The notes: generated from the sequence alone by a model not told the origin. A stretch of 40,123 nucleotides of DNA from Caulobacteraceae bacterium UBA5005 (GCA_002398405.1 DGYN01000082.1:37047-77169), one strand, 5' to 3'. Positions 16,366 to 25,197 are shown, counted from the first letter of the stretch. Made by a program: numbers and translations.

Positions 16366-18420
16366 ATGTCCCCTTATCTGCGCGCGCTCCTCTGCGGAGC
16401 CGCAACCCTTATGCCTCTGGCCGTCCAGGCCAAGAATGACCCCCAGGACCCGGCCGTGGTCGAGGAGGTGATCGTCACCGGCCGGCGGGACCCTGAGGAT
16501 TCCAAGGTGGTGGCCGACGCCAGGGCGCGGCTTTCCGAAACCCCTGGCGCGGTGGCGGTGGTCTCGGCCGAGGCCTATGAGACCCGCTTTGCCCCCACCC
16601 TGGCGGACAGCTTGCGCGACGTCGCCGGGGTCTTCGCCCAGAAGAAGTGGGGCGATGACATCCGCCTCTCGATCCGGGGGTCGGGGATCGGCAACAACGC
16701 CCACAACCGCGGGACATTGCTGGCCCAGGACGGCGTCCCGTTCAACGAGGCCGACGGGTTTGGCGACTTCCAGCTGATCGATCCGGCCACTGCCCGCTAC
16801 ACCGAGGTCTACAAGGGCGGTAACGCCCTGCGCTTTGGCGGCGCCCTGCTGGGCGGGGCGGTGAACCTGGTGACGCCGACCGGGCTGACGGCGGGGGGAA
16901 GCCAGATCCGCATTGACGGCGGATCGTTCGAGACCCTGCGGGCGCACGGCGAATACGCCTTCGCCGGCGATGTCTGGGACGGCTTTGGGGCCCTGACCCT
17001 TATCGACGCCGGAGGGTTTCGCGACCATTCGCAGACCGCCTCGGCGCGGCTTTCGGCCAACATCGGCCGCGGCTTCGGCGACGAGCGGGAGGTGCGCCTT
17101 CATCTGACGGCGGGCGATCTCACCCAGGAAATTCCCGGCGCCCTGCCCCTGCCTGACCTTCGCGCCAATCCAAGGCAGGCCCTGCGCAGCACCCAGAGCG
17201 ACATGCTGGATTCGCATCGCAATATGACGGCGGCGCGGGTCTCCCTGCAGACCCGCTGGCGGCTGAACGACGCCGTGCTGTTCGAGGGCGGCGCCTACGC
17301 CATCTGGAAAGACCTCGACCATCCGATCTTCCAGGTCATCGACCAGCAGAGCCGCAACTACGGCCTGTTCGGCCGGGTCGACTGGGAGGGCGAAGCGTTC
17401 GGCAAACGGGCCGACGCCTTCTATGGCGCCTGGTATCGGACCGGCGATCTGGACGCGCGGCAGTGGATCAACCTGCGCTCCAATCGGGGGGCGCTGACCG
17501 CCTTCAGCTTCCAGGATTCCGGCGCCGCCGACCTCTTCGCCGAAGGGCGGCTGTTCCTCACCGAGCGCATCGCGCTGATCGCCGGCGGAACCTATGGCCG
17601 GGCCGGCCGGGACTTCATCAACAACCTCGACCACAGCCGCGACCGCTCGCGGACCTTCACCTGGTATGCGCCGCGCCTTGGCCTGATGTGGCAGGCCGAC
17701 GACGGAACCCAGGCCTACGCCAATGTCACCCGCTCGGTGGAGCCGCCCAACATGAGCGCGCTGGCTCAGAACAACACCGCCTTCATCGCCCTGGAGCCGC
17801 AGGACGCGGTGACCTTCGAGGCCGGCGCGCGCGGCCGGCGGGGGGCGCTGACCTGGGACGTCTCGGCCTATCGCGCGCGGATCGACGATGAGCTTTTGAC
17901 CTTCACCCCCGGGCCCAACATTCCGGCCGCGAGCTTCAACGCGAAGGAAACGGTGCATCAGGGCCTTGAGGCGGCCCTGGACTGGCGGATCACCGCGCGC
18001 CTTCGCCTTCGCCAGACCTACGCCTGGTCGGATTTCCGCTTCGCCAGCGATGTGGCGCCCGGGGACGGCCTCGACGGAAAACGCCTGCCCGTGGCGCCGG
18101 AGCACCTGTACCGGGCCGAACTGAAGTACGCCCACCCGGACGGCTGGTTTGTCGCCCCGTCGGTGGAGTGGGTCCCCTCAGGGCCGTTCGTCGATTACCG
18201 CAACACCCTGACCTCGCCGTCCTACGCGGTTGTGTCCCTGAACGCCGGGATGGAACTCTCCGAAGGGGTCAAAATCTTCGCCGATGTGCGCAACCTCACC
18301 GATCAGGTCTATATCTCCAACGTCAATGCGGTGGTGAATGCGAACGGCGATGCGCGGACGCCAAGTTTCTGGCCGGGGGACGGGCGATCGGTCTTCATCG
18401 GCCTGACGGCGCAGTTCTAG
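16366..18420 (+). CDS. TonB-dependent outer-membrane receptor (putative copper receptor)
   Basis: A 684-residue receptor. Signal peptide MSPYLRALLCGAATLMPLAVQA; TonB-box-like EEVIVTG (about 33-39); plug domain about 50-170 with LRDVAGVFAQ, IRGSGIGNNAHNRG, LLAQDGVPFNEADGFGDF and YKGGNALRFGGALLGGAVNLVTP; then a 22-stranded barrel ending in the terminal aromatic GLTAQF. Substrate is not evident from the protein itself. Copper or a copper chelate is inferred because a DUF2946-like gene precedes it and YcnI and PCuAC genes follow at 10 bases and by overlap. An iron-siderophore role is possible but no siderophore gene is near. No strong ribosome site is seen before the ATG at 16366. Confidence 0.88.
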   Translation: MSPYLRALLCGAATLMPLAVQAKNDPQDPAVVEEVIVTGRRDPEDSKVVADARARLSETPGAVAVVSAEAYETRFAPTLADSLRDVAGVFAQKKWGDDIRLSIRGSGIGNNAHNRGTLLAQDGVPFNEADGFGDFQLIDPATARYTEVYKGGNALRFGGALLGGAVNLVTPTGLTAGGSQIRIDGGSFETLRAHGEYAFAGDVWDGFGALTLIDAGGFRDHSQTASARLSANIGRGFGDEREVRLHLTAGDLTQEIPGALPLPDLRANPRQALRSTQSDMLDSHRNMTAARVSLQTRWRLNDAVLFEGGAYAIWKDLDHPIFQVIDQQSRNYGLFGRVDWEGEAFGKRADAFYGAWYRTGDLDARQWINLRSNRGALTAFSFQDSGAADLFAEGRLFLTERIALIAGGTYGRAGRDFINNLDHSRDRSRTFTWYAPRLGLMWQADDGTQAYANVTRSVEPPNMSALAQNNTAFIALEPQDAVTFEAGARGRRGALTWDVSAYRARIDDELLTFTPGPNIPAASFNAKETVHQGLEAALDWRITARLRLRQTYAWSDFRFASDVAPGDGLDGKRLPVAPEHLYRAELKYAHPDGWFVAPSVEWVPSGPFVDYRNTLTSPSYAVVSLNAGMELSEGVKIFADVRNLTDQVYISNVNAVVNANGDARTPSFWPGDGRSVFIGLTAQF

Positions 18421-18430
18421 GAGAATGAGC

Positions 18431-18895
18431 ATGAGAAAACTGATCCTGGCCGCAAGCCTCGCCCTCCTCGCGACTCCCGCCCTGGCCCACGTGGTCATGG
18501 TTCCCAACACCGCCGAGGCCGGAAGCTATTTTTCCGGCGCCCTCCGGGTCGGGCATGGCTGCCAGGGCGCGGCGACCACCGCCATCCGGGTGGAGATCGA
18601 GCCCCAGATCGCCTCGGCGCGGCCCAAGCCCATCCCCGGCTGGAAGCACGCCATCGAGACCAAGGACGGCCGGGTGGTCGCCGTCACCTGGCGCGGGCGC
18701 CTCTCGGACAGCGAGTTCCAGGACTTCGAGCTTCTGATGAAGCTGCCGGGCGAGGACATGACCCTGGTCTTCCCGACGGTTCAGACCTGCGGCAAGACCC
18801 AGGCCCGCTGGACAGACACAGAGCCCACCAGTTCGACCCCGGCGCCCCGGCTCGAAATCCTTCCGGCCAAGGGAGGCTCCCATGCGGGCCATTAG
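18431..18895 (+). CDS. ycnI: YcnI/DUF1775 periplasmic copper-binding protein
   Basis: A 154-residue secreted protein. Signal MRKLILAASLALLATPALA is followed by HVVMVPNTAEAGSYF, so signal cleavage leaves histidine as the mature N-terminus. This, with the GHGC segment and the conserved Trp in PIPGWKHAIE, is the layout of YcnI, where the amino-terminal His forms a copper(II) site. Likely role is copper handling in the periplasm. TAGGAG lies seven bases before the ATG at 18431, better than the in-frame ATG at 18425 only one base from it. The gene begins ten bases after the receptor stop and overlaps the PCuAC gene by 14 bases. Confidence 0.85.
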   Translation: MRKLILAASLALLATPALAHVVMVPNTAEAGSYFSGALRVGHGCQGAATTAIRVEIEPQIASARPKPIPGWKHAIETKDGRVVAVTWRGRLSDSEFQDFELLMKLPGEDMTLVFPTVQTCGKTQARWTDTEPTSSTPAPRLEILPAKGGSHAGH

Positions 18896-19349
18896 CAAGC
18901 TGATCGCCGCCGCCCTGTTGGCCGCCCTGGCCCTGCCGGCGCTGGCCCACGACTACACCGTCGGCGGGGTGAAGATCGTCCATCCCTGGAGCCGCCAGGC
19001 GGCCAAGGGCGGGAGCGGGGTGGGGTTCGCGACCTTCACCAATACCGGCAAGGACGCCGTCACCCTGATCGCCGTGAAGACCCCCGCCGCCGCCTCGGCC
19101 AGCATCCACCAGACGGTGGAGACGGCCGGCGTTTTTTCCATGCGCCCCGTCCCCTCCCTGGCCATCGCCCCCGGCAAGACCGTGACCTTCGCGCCCGGCG
19201 GCTATCACGTGATGTTCGTGGGCCTGAAGGCCGCCCTTCCCGCCGGCGGAAAACTCCCCGCCACCCTGACCTTCAGGCGCGGAAGCCAGACGATCCCGGT
19301 CGAGGTGACCTTCAACGTCGACGCGGCCAAGGAAGAGCACAAGCATTGA
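18882..19349 (+). CDS. PCuAC-family periplasmic copper chaperone
   Basis: A 155-residue protein with signal MRAISKLIAAALLAALALPALA and mature start HDYTVGG. The copper motif is perfect: H-x10-M-x21-H-x-M, read as SIHQT...FSM...GGYHVM (His at about 75, Met about 86, His-x-Met about 108-110). The tail EEHKH adds two histidines. PCuAC proteins bind Cu(I) and deliver it for cytochrome c oxidase CuA assembly or general copper uptake. GGGAGG lies just upstream of the ATG, inside ycnI. It closes the putative copper operon; a REPIN-like element starts two bases after the stop. Confidence 0.9.
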   Translation: MRAISKLIAAALLAALALPALAHDYTVGGVKIVHPWSRQAAKGGSGVGFATFTNTGKDAVTLIAVKTPAAASASIHQTVETAGVFSMRPVPSLAIAPGKTVTFAPGGYHVMFVGLKAALPAGGKLPATLTFRRGSQTIPVEVTFNVDAAKEEHKH

Positions 19350-19351
19350 AG

Positions 19352-19489
19352 GGGGACTGTTTGGAAATCGAGCGCAGCCGATTTCCAAACTGTCCCCGAC
19401 GCGGTGAGGACAGCCGCCGCCTCCGCGTCCCACTCGGGCAGGGGTGTCGGGGACAGTTAGAAACCGCGAGGCGATTTCAAACAGTCCCC
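19352..19489. repeat. REPIN-like element 3
   Basis: Hairpin 1 (19352-19397) pairs GGGGACTGTTTGGAAATCG with CGATTTCCAAACTGTCCCC (18 pairs, one mismatch). Hairpin 2 (19449-19489) starts GGGGACAGTTAGAAA and ends TTTCAAACAGTCCCC. The intervening CCCCGACGC and the G(T)GTCGGGG flank match element 2. It lies downstream of the PCuAC gene and upstream of the M13 peptidase. Confidence 0.85.
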
Positions 19490-19551
19490 AGCTAGCCCTT
19501 CGCGCGCCTCGCCCATAAGCTCCCCTCAAAGACACGCCTTCGAGGACGCCC

Positions 19552-21603
19552 ATGACCCTTCGCTCCACCGTCAAGATCGCCGGCGTCCTTGCCGCCGCCT
19601 TCCTCGCCTTCGGGTGCCAGAAGGAGGAAACCTCGGACATCAAGCTGGACGCGCGGCCCTATGGGACCTGGGGGTTCGATCTGGCGGGGCGCAACGCCAA
19701 GGTCTCGCCGGGCGAGGACTTCTACATGTACGCCGTGGGGACCTCCCATGAGAAGATGGTCATCCCCGACGATCGCGCCGGGTGGGGATCGTTCTATGAG
19801 CTGGTGGAGCTCTCCAACGCCCGCGGCCGGGCCCTGATCGAAAACGCGGCGAGGGCTGTCCGCCCCAAGGCCGAGGCCCGGAAGGTCGGCGATCTCTACA
19901 AGTCGTTCATGGACGAGGCGCACATTGAGGCGCTGGACGCCAAGCCGCTGACCAAGTCCCTGGCCGACATCCGCGCGGCAGACACCCATCAGAAGATGGC
20001 GGCCCTGATGGGCAAGATTCCGTCGACCTATCACGGCGCCTTCTTCGCCCCCTACGTGGGCACGGACGATCATGATCCGGCCCGCTATGCGGTGTTCATC
20101 AACCAGGCGGGCCTGGGCCTGCCGGACCGGGACTATTATCTGAAGGCCGATTTCGCGACCAAGAAGGCCGCCTACCGCGACTATGTGGCCCGGACGCTGG
20201 CGGCCGTGAACTGGCCGGACGCGGAGGCCAAGGCCGATGCGATCCTCAAGCTCGAGACCGAGATCGCGACTGTGAGCCTCCCCATGGAAGCCCAGCGCGA
20301 TCCGGTCGCCATGTACAACGCCATGACCCCGGCCGAACTGGCCGCCCTCGCCCCCGGCTTTGACTGGGGCGTCTATCTCAAGGGCGCCGATCTGGGCGAT
20401 GTGAAACGCCTGGTGGTCCGCCAGAAGACCGCCATCCCGAAGATCGCCGCCATCTACGCCAAGACCGACATCCCGACCCTGCAGGCCTGGCAGGCCTTCA
20501 CCACGGTGGATTCGGCCTCACCCAACCTTTCCAAGCGCTTCGTCGACTCGCAGTGGGAGTTCCGCTCCAAGACTCTGAACGGGACCAAGACGCAGCGCGA
20601 GCGCTGGAAGCGCGGCGTGGCCGCCGTCGAGAACGCGCTCGGCGAGGCGGTGGGCAAGCTCTATGTCGCCGAATATTTCCCGCCCACCTACAAGCAGGAG
20701 ATGGACGTCCTGGTCGCCAACCTCAAAGGCGCCATGAAGCACCGCATCGAGACCAACGACTGGATGGAGCCGGCCACCAAACAGGCGGCGCTGATCAAGC
20801 TTGAAAAGATGCGGCCCAAGATCGGCTACCCGTCCAAGTGGCGAGACTACTCCCCCCTGACCATCAGGGCCGACGATCTGTTCGGCAATGTCGAGCGCTC
20901 CATCGCCTATGAATGGAAGCGTCAGGTCGACCGCCTGAGCAAGCCTGTCGACCGGGAGGAGTGGTACATGACGCCCCAGACCGTGAACGCCTATTACAGC
21001 GGCACGGAAAACGAGATCGCCTTCCCGGCGGCCTTCCTGCAGCCGCCAAACTTCCATCCCGACGCCGACCTGGCCGTGAACTACGGCGGCATCGGCGCCA
21101 CCATCGGCCACGAGATCACCCACGGCTTCGACGACGAGGGCCGGCAGTACGACGCCGACGGCCGGCTGAAGGACTGGTGGACCCCCGCCGACGCCGCGCG
21201 CTTCAAGGAAAGGGCCAAGGTCCTGGGCGCCCAGTTCGACGCCATCGAGCCCTTCCCCGGCATGCACGTGAACGGCAACCTGACCATGGGCGAGAACATC
21301 GCCGACCTAGGCGGCCTGATCATCGCCTATGAGGCCTACCAGAAAGCGCTGGGCGGCAAGCCCGCCCCGGTGATCGACGGCCTGACCGGCGACCAGCGGT
21401 TCTTCCTCGCCTACGCCCAGAGCTGGCTGACCAAGAAGCGCGAGGACGCCGTCAAGCAGCAGATCGTCTCCGACCCCCACGCGCCGGAGATCTACCGGGC
21501 CAATGTGCCGGTGGCGAACATGGTGGAATTCCAGAAGGCCTTCGGCGTGAAGCCCGGCGACAAGCTCTATGTGCCGCCGGAGAAGATGGCGCGGATCTGG
21601 TAG
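19552..21603 (+). CDS. pepO: M13 family metallopeptidase (PepO/neprilysin-like), lipoprotein
   Basis: A 683-residue zinc endopeptidase. The lipoprotein signal ends at LAFGC (Cys23), so it is membrane anchored facing the periplasm. The zinc motif HEITH is at about 520-524 in ATIGHEITHGFDDEGRQYD; the third ligand is in GENIADLGGL (about 580), and the substrate-binding NAYYSGTENEIAFPAAFLQP segment precedes it. The C-terminus ARIW is the usual M13 end. Length is normal. It probably degrades oligopeptides. No operon partner: a REPIN-like element lies upstream and terminator-like hairpins downstream. Confidence 0.93.
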   Translation: MTLRSTVKIAGVLAAAFLAFGCQKEETSDIKLDARPYGTWGFDLAGRNAKVSPGEDFYMYAVGTSHEKMVIPDDRAGWGSFYELVELSNARGRALIENAARAVRPKAEARKVGDLYKSFMDEAHIEALDAKPLTKSLADIRAADTHQKMAALMGKIPSTYHGAFFAPYVGTDDHDPARYAVFINQAGLGLPDRDYYLKADFATKKAAYRDYVARTLAAVNWPDAEAKADAILKLETEIATVSLPMEAQRDPVAMYNAMTPAELAALAPGFDWGVYLKGADLGDVKRLVVRQKTAIPKIAAIYAKTDIPTLQAWQAFTTVDSASPNLSKRFVDSQWEFRSKTLNGTKTQRERWKRGVAAVENALGEAVGKLYVAEYFPPTYKQEMDVLVANLKGAMKHRIETNDWMEPATKQAALIKLEKMRPKIGYPSKWRDYSPLTIRADDLFGNVERSIAYEWKRQVDRLSKPVDREEWYMTPQTVNAYYSGTENEIAFPAAFLQPPNFHPDADLAVNYGGIGATIGHEITHGFDDEGRQYDADGRLKDWWTPADAARFKERAKVLGAQFDAIEPFPGMHVNGNLTMGENIADLGGLIIAYEAYQKALGGKPAPVIDGLTGDQRFFLAYAQSWLTKKREDAVKQQIVSDPHAPEIYRANVPVANMVEFQKAFGVKPGDKLYVPPEKMARIW

Positions 21604-21619
21604 GGTCCAGACATGACAA

Positions 21620-21648
21620 ACCCGCCGCGGGGGATACTCGCGGCGGGT
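21620..21648 (+). terminator. GC-rich hairpin after the M13 peptidase gene
   Basis: ACCCGCCGCG (21620-21629) pairs perfectly with CGCGGCGGGT (21639-21648) over a 9-base loop. There is no T-run on the + strand. A second perfect hairpin, GGCGTTTC-ctcccc-GAAACGCC (21664-21685), follows. Together they probably end the peptidase transcript or stabilise its 3' end. Confidence 0.55.
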
Positions 21649-21744
21649 CTGAGGATCAGTAAAGGCGTTTCCTCCCCGAAACGCCGAAGACCTGCGGCTC
21701 TTGGTCGGCCCCATGTGTCTCTCGCGCTGTTACGGAACCGCGTC

Positions 21745-21776
21745 TTGACCTTAGAGTCAATGAGGGCCCCTACAGA
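21745..21776 (+). promoter_or_regulatory. Orphan promoter-like site with dyad over the -35
   Basis: TTGACC (21745-21750), a 20-base spacer and TACAGA (21771-21776). The dyad TTGAC-cttaga-GTCAA covers the -35 box. Such long spacers are typical of MerR-family promoters, but the dyad is not centred in the spacer and no convincing gene follows on this strand; a 24-codon frame from GTG 21792 to TGA 21866 is all that is available. Apart from this and the nearby hairpins the 278-base gap between the peptidase and hisG shows nothing. Confidence 0.2.
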
Positions 21777-21835
21777 AAATCTCACGTTGGGGTGAAAAAC
21801 GCGGGGCTGGGGGAACTTTTTCGACAGTCGCGCTC

Positions 21836-21858
21836 AAAAACCCGCGAATTCAAGGGTT
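21836..21858. terminator. Weak bidirectional terminator, end of hisG
   Basis: Read on the minus strand, AACCC (21858-21854) pairs with GGGTT (21843-21839) over a ten-base loop and runs into TTTTT. It begins 24 bases after the hisG stop. The plus strand reads AACCC...GGGTTATTT, so it may serve both directions. The stem is only five pairs. Confidence 0.4.
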
Positions 21859-21881
21859 ATTTCTGACAGCCGTGCGCAGTT

Positions 21882-22607
21882 TCAACCGGGAATAAGCTTT
21901 GCAAAAACCGCAACTTCATCGGGATTCAGCAGGGATTTCGCGGTCTCCCGCTGCACCGCCGACCAGGCAATCGTCCGGCTCGCCGCAAGGTTCGCCTGGC
22001 TCTTCAGAATCACCCCGTCGGCCAGAATCTTCAGGCCGTTAGCCTTAAGGGTCGAACCGGTTGAAGTTATGTCAACGATGAGCTCCGCCGTCCCCGCCGC
22101 CGGCGCGCCCTCGGTGGCCCCCGCCGAGGCGACAATCCGGTAGTCGACGACGCCGTGGCGCGCGAAGAAACTCCGCGTCAGGACATTGTACTTGGTCGCG
22201 ACACGCAGCCGTCCGCCGGTGCGCGCCAGGAAGTCGTGCGCCACCTCATCGACATCGGCCATGGTCGCCACATCGATCCAGGCGGCGGGCGCCGCGACCA
22301 CCACATCGGCATGGCCAAATCCCAAAGGCCGCAGAAGAGCGACGCGGGCGTCGATATCCTCGCCGCGCTCGCGCAGCAGGTCCTCGCCGGTGACGCCCAG
22401 GTGCGCCTCGCCGTTATCCAGCGCCGCGGCGATCGACCCGGCCGACAACAGTTGCACACTGACCCCCGGAAGTCCGGGGATGGCGGCGGTGTAGCCGCGC
22501 CCGCCGCCCGCCGTCTCCAGCGCATAGCCAGCTGAGGCCAGCCACGCCTCGCACTGTTCCTTGAGGCGGCCCTTTGACGGCAGGGCGAGGATCAGGGGCT
22601 CGGTCAT
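21882..22607 (-). CDS. hisG: ATP phosphoribosyltransferase, short catalytic subunit
   Basis: A 241-residue short-form HisG, first enzyme of histidine synthesis, joining ATP and PRPP. Recognisable are LALPSKGRLKEQCEAWL at the N-terminus, LGVTGEDLLRERG (about 76-88) and the PRPP-binding IVDITSTGSTLKANGLK (about 177-193). It lacks the C-terminal regulatory domain of long HisG, so it requires HisZ, whose gene lies directly upstream and overlaps by four bases (ATGA at 22604-22607). Third gene of hisS-hisZ-hisG, probably under the attenuator at 25233-25345. Confidence 0.96.
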   Translation of the reverse strand: MTEPLILALPSKGRLKEQCEAWLASAGYALETAGGGRGYTAAIPGLPGVSVQLLSAGSIAAALDNGEAHLGVTGEDLLRERGEDIDARVALLRPLGFGHADVVVAAPAAWIDVATMADVDEVAHDFLARTGGRLRVATKYNVLTRSFFARHGVVDYRIVASAGATEGAPAAGTAELIVDITSTGSTLKANGLKILADGVILKSQANLAASRTIAWSAVQRETAKSLLNPDEVAVFAKLIPG

Positions 22608-23725
22608 GATCCGCTCCAGGCGCGGGCCGGACGGACGATACAGCCGACCGCGGCGCTCTCCCCCCCGCCCAAGCGCGGCAGCAGACCGTCGTAGCGGCCC
22701 CCGGCGGAAATCGGCGCGCTGTCCGGCAAGGTTTGCGAGGTGATCTCGAACAGAAAGCCGTCGTAATAGCCGAAAGCCCGGCCAAAACCCGGCTCCAGCG
22801 TCGCCCGCGAAAGGTCGACGCCCTCGAGGCCCAGATCAGCCTCCCGCTTCAGCCAGTCCTCGCAGGCCAGCGTCAGGTCCAGCCCCTCGGCCAGGGCCTC
22901 GACCCGGCAGATGGCGTCTCCGATCGGGGCGGAAATGGCGAAATAGGAGCGGATGCTTTCCGCCTGAACGGCGCTCAGCGGCGCGGCCTTCGCCGCCTCG
23001 GCGCGCCTTGCGATCCGCTCGACGATCTCAGCGGCCGTGCGCCCGCCGACGCTCTCCAGACCCCGTTCGCGCCACAGCGTCTCCAGGGCCTCGACCCCCT
23101 TTGCGGCGGGCAGGTCCGCCAGCGCCTCAAGCCCCTCGGCGGGGGCGGGCGCCGCGGCGCAGGCCCGATCGATCACCTCGTTGAGGAGCTGCGGCCGGGA
23201 CAGGGCGCGGAGCAATTTCGCCTTCGCCCCCGCCGGAACCTCGATGGCGTCCAGGAAGGCGCTGGTCAGCCGCACATCGCCGAACTTTATGGCCAGATCG
23301 CCGCGACCCCCGGCGCTGGCGGCCCGCCAGGCAATGCCGGCGATCACCGCGTCGGCCAGAGGCGCGGCGGCGTCGCCGTAAAGCTCCAGCCCGATCTGGG
23401 TGAACTCCTCGGGATGGATCGCCTCGTCCAGGCCCCGCGGCGCCACGCGGAAGGCCTTGCCCTCATAGAGGTAGCGGCCCTTGGGCTGGCCGCCCTCGAT
23501 GTGCAGGCGCGCCACCGGCACGGTGAAGTCGGGGCGCAGGCAGGCTTCCCGGCCACCCTCGTCCTGGACGATGAACAGCCGCGCGCGCATCTGCTCGCCC
23601 GCCAGGTCGAGGAACAGGTTCAGCGGCTGGATGACCGGCGGATCGACCAGGGCCGCGCCGGCCTCCAGGAAGGGCGCCCTCACCCTTGCCAGCACCTCAG
23701 CTGGAACGGGCGGCTCGGCTCTCAT
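22604..23725 (-). CDS. hisZ: ATP phosphoribosyltransferase regulatory subunit
   Basis: A 373-residue paralogue of histidyl-tRNA synthetase lacking aminoacylation function. It keeps class II synthetase features (LRPDFTVPVARLH, KGRYLYEGKAFRVAP, then GRYDGLLPRLGGG near the C-terminus), but not the anticodon-binding domain. In short-form systems HisZ forms a hetero-octamer with HisG and confers histidine feedback. It overlaps hisS by four bases upstream and hisG by four bases downstream, so all three are translationally coupled. Confidence 0.94.
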   Translation of the reverse strand: MRAEPPVPAEVLARVRAPFLEAGAALVDPPVIQPLNLFLDLAGEQMRARLFIVQDEGGREACLRPDFTVPVARLHIEGGQPKGRYLYEGKAFRVAPRGLDEAIHPEEFTQIGLELYGDAAAPLADAVIAGIAWRAASAGGRGDLAIKFGDVRLTSAFLDAIEVPAGAKAKLLRALSRPQLLNEVIDRACAAAPAPAEGLEALADLPAAKGVEALETLWRERGLESVGGRTAAEIVERIARRAEAAKAAPLSAVQAESIRSYFAISAPIGDAICRVEALAEGLDLTLACEDWLKREADLGLEGVDLSRATLEPGFGRAFGYYDGFLFEITSQTLPDSAPISAGGRYDGLLPRLGGGESAAVGCIVRPARAWSGS

Positions 23726-25197
23726 TTGCCGGCGTCCAGGATGGCCCGCACCGCCGCGACCAGCTGGGTGCGGGGAAGGGTCTGCTGGCCGGGCCGCTCG
23801 GCGCGCCAGGTCTCAGAGTCCTTGACCCCCTCGGCCAGCGCCCGGCCAAGATCGAGGTCCTTGAGCGTCACGGTCCCCGCGGCGCGTTCGTCCTCGCCGA
23901 TGATCACCGCGCAGGGGGAAAGGCGCCGGTCGGCATACTTCATCTGCGGCCGCATCCCGCTGGTCCCCAGGTAGACCTCTGCGGGGATTCCCGCCGCGCG
24001 CAGCTCGGCGGCCACCGCGAAGTAGTCGGGCATGGCCTCGTTGTCGAAGGCGATGATCACGACCGGGCCGCGCAAGGCCGCCTGCTCGCGGCCGGCGGCG
24101 CGCAGCGCGCTCGCCAGGCGTGACACCCCGAAGGAAAAGCCCGTGGCCGGAACAGCCTCGCCGGTGAAGCGGGCCACCAGCCCGTCATAGCGCCCGCCGC
24201 CGCCGATCGAGCCGAAGCGGACCTGCTGGCCTTTCTCATCGGTGGTGGAGAGCAGGAGTTCGGCCTCGAACACCGCCCCGGTGTAATATTCCAGCCCGCG
24301 CACAACCGAGGGATCGAGCTTCGCGGCGCCTTCCGAAACGCCCATGGATTTGAGCGCCGCGTCGATGGCGGCAAGGTCGGAGAGACCCTCTTCGCCCAGA
24401 GCGCCGAGGGACAGGTTGGCCAGGGCGTTCAGCATGTCGCCGCGGGGGCGCTCGGCGCTGGCGGTGTCCATGAAGGCCTTGATCGCGTCGATGGCCGCGC
24501 CCTTCAGGCCCGCCCCCTTGGTAAAGTCGCCGGACTCATCCAGGCGGCCTTCGCCAAGCAGCAGCCGCACGCCCTCCCAGCCGAGGCGGTCGAACTTGTC
24601 GAGAGCCCTAAGGACGATGAGCTTCTGGACGTCGCTCCCGACCCCCTGGGCGGCCATCAGCCCGTCGAGCAGTTTGCGGCTATTGATCTTCAGCACCGCC
24701 TGACCGGGGTTCAGACCCGCCGCCGCCAGACCCTCAGCCGCCATGGCGATGATCTCAGCGTCGGCCTCGGGCCGGGCCGAGCCGACGGTGTCGGCGTCGC
24801 ACTGGGTGAATTCGCGGAACCGCCCGGGGCCCACCTTCTCGTTGCGCCACACCGTCCCGAAGGCATAGCGGCGAAAGGGCTTGGGCAGGGTCTGCCAGTT
24901 CTCGGCGGCGAAGCGGGCGAGCGGCGCGGTCAGGTCGTAGCGCAGCGCCATCCACTGCTCGTCATCGTCCTGCAGGGCGAAGACCCCGGCGTTGGGCCGC
25001 TCGCTGTCCGGCAGGAATTTGCCGAGGGCGTCGGCGTATTCGAAGGCGGAGGTCGAGAGCGCCTCGAAGCCGTACCGCTCATAGACCTTCGAGACAGCAT
25101 CGATGATCGCCCGCTCGGCGGCGAGGTCGCTGGCGCGGCGGTCGCCGAACCCCTTGGGGGCGCGGGCTTCAGGGCGGAAGGTTTGATCGTCGGTCAT
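23722..25197 (-). CDS. hisS: Histidyl-tRNA synthetase
   Basis: A 491-residue class II synthetase. Motif 2 lies in FRRYAFGTVWRNEKVGPGRF followed by REFTQCDADTVG, the histidine-binding loop is GLEYYTGAVFEAEL, motif 3 is FSFGVSRLASALR, and a C-terminal anticodon-binding domain starts near RGPVVIIAFDNEA. The start MTDDQTF at 25197 is chosen: the next in-frame ATG upstream (25245) lies within the right arm of a terminator stem. First gene of hisS-hisZ-hisG. Its 5' region contains a His-rich leader peptide and terminator, so expression likely responds to charged tRNA-His. Confidence 0.96.
   Translation of the reverse strand: MTDDQTFRPEARAPKGFGDRRASDLAAERAIIDAVSKVYERYGFEALSTSAFEYADALGKFLPDSERPNAGVFALQDDDEQWMALRYDLTAPLARFAAENWQTLPKPFRRYAFGTVWRNEKVGPGRFREFTQCDADTVGSARPEADAEIIAMAAEGLAAAGLNPGQAVLKINSRKLLDGLMAAQGVGSDVQKLIVLRALDKFDRLGWEGVRLLLGEGRLDESGDFTKGAGLKGAAIDAIKAFMDTASAERPRGDMLNALANLSLGALGEEGLSDLAAIDAALKSMGVSEGAAKLDPSVVRGLEYYTGAVFEAELLLSTTDEKGQQVRFGSIGGGGRYDGLVARFTGEAVPATGFSFGVSRLASALRAAGREQAALRGPVVIIAFDNEAMPDYFAVAAELRAAGIPAEVYLGTSGMRPQMKYADRRLSPCAVIIGEDERAAGTVTLKDLDLGRALAEGVKDSETWRAERPGQQTLPRTQLVAAVRAILDAGK

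Noticed and set aside
21792..21866. 24-codon plus-strand frame starting with GTG
   Set aside because: No ribosome site of quality, no family, ends within a terminator-like hairpin; listed only as context of the orphan promoter.
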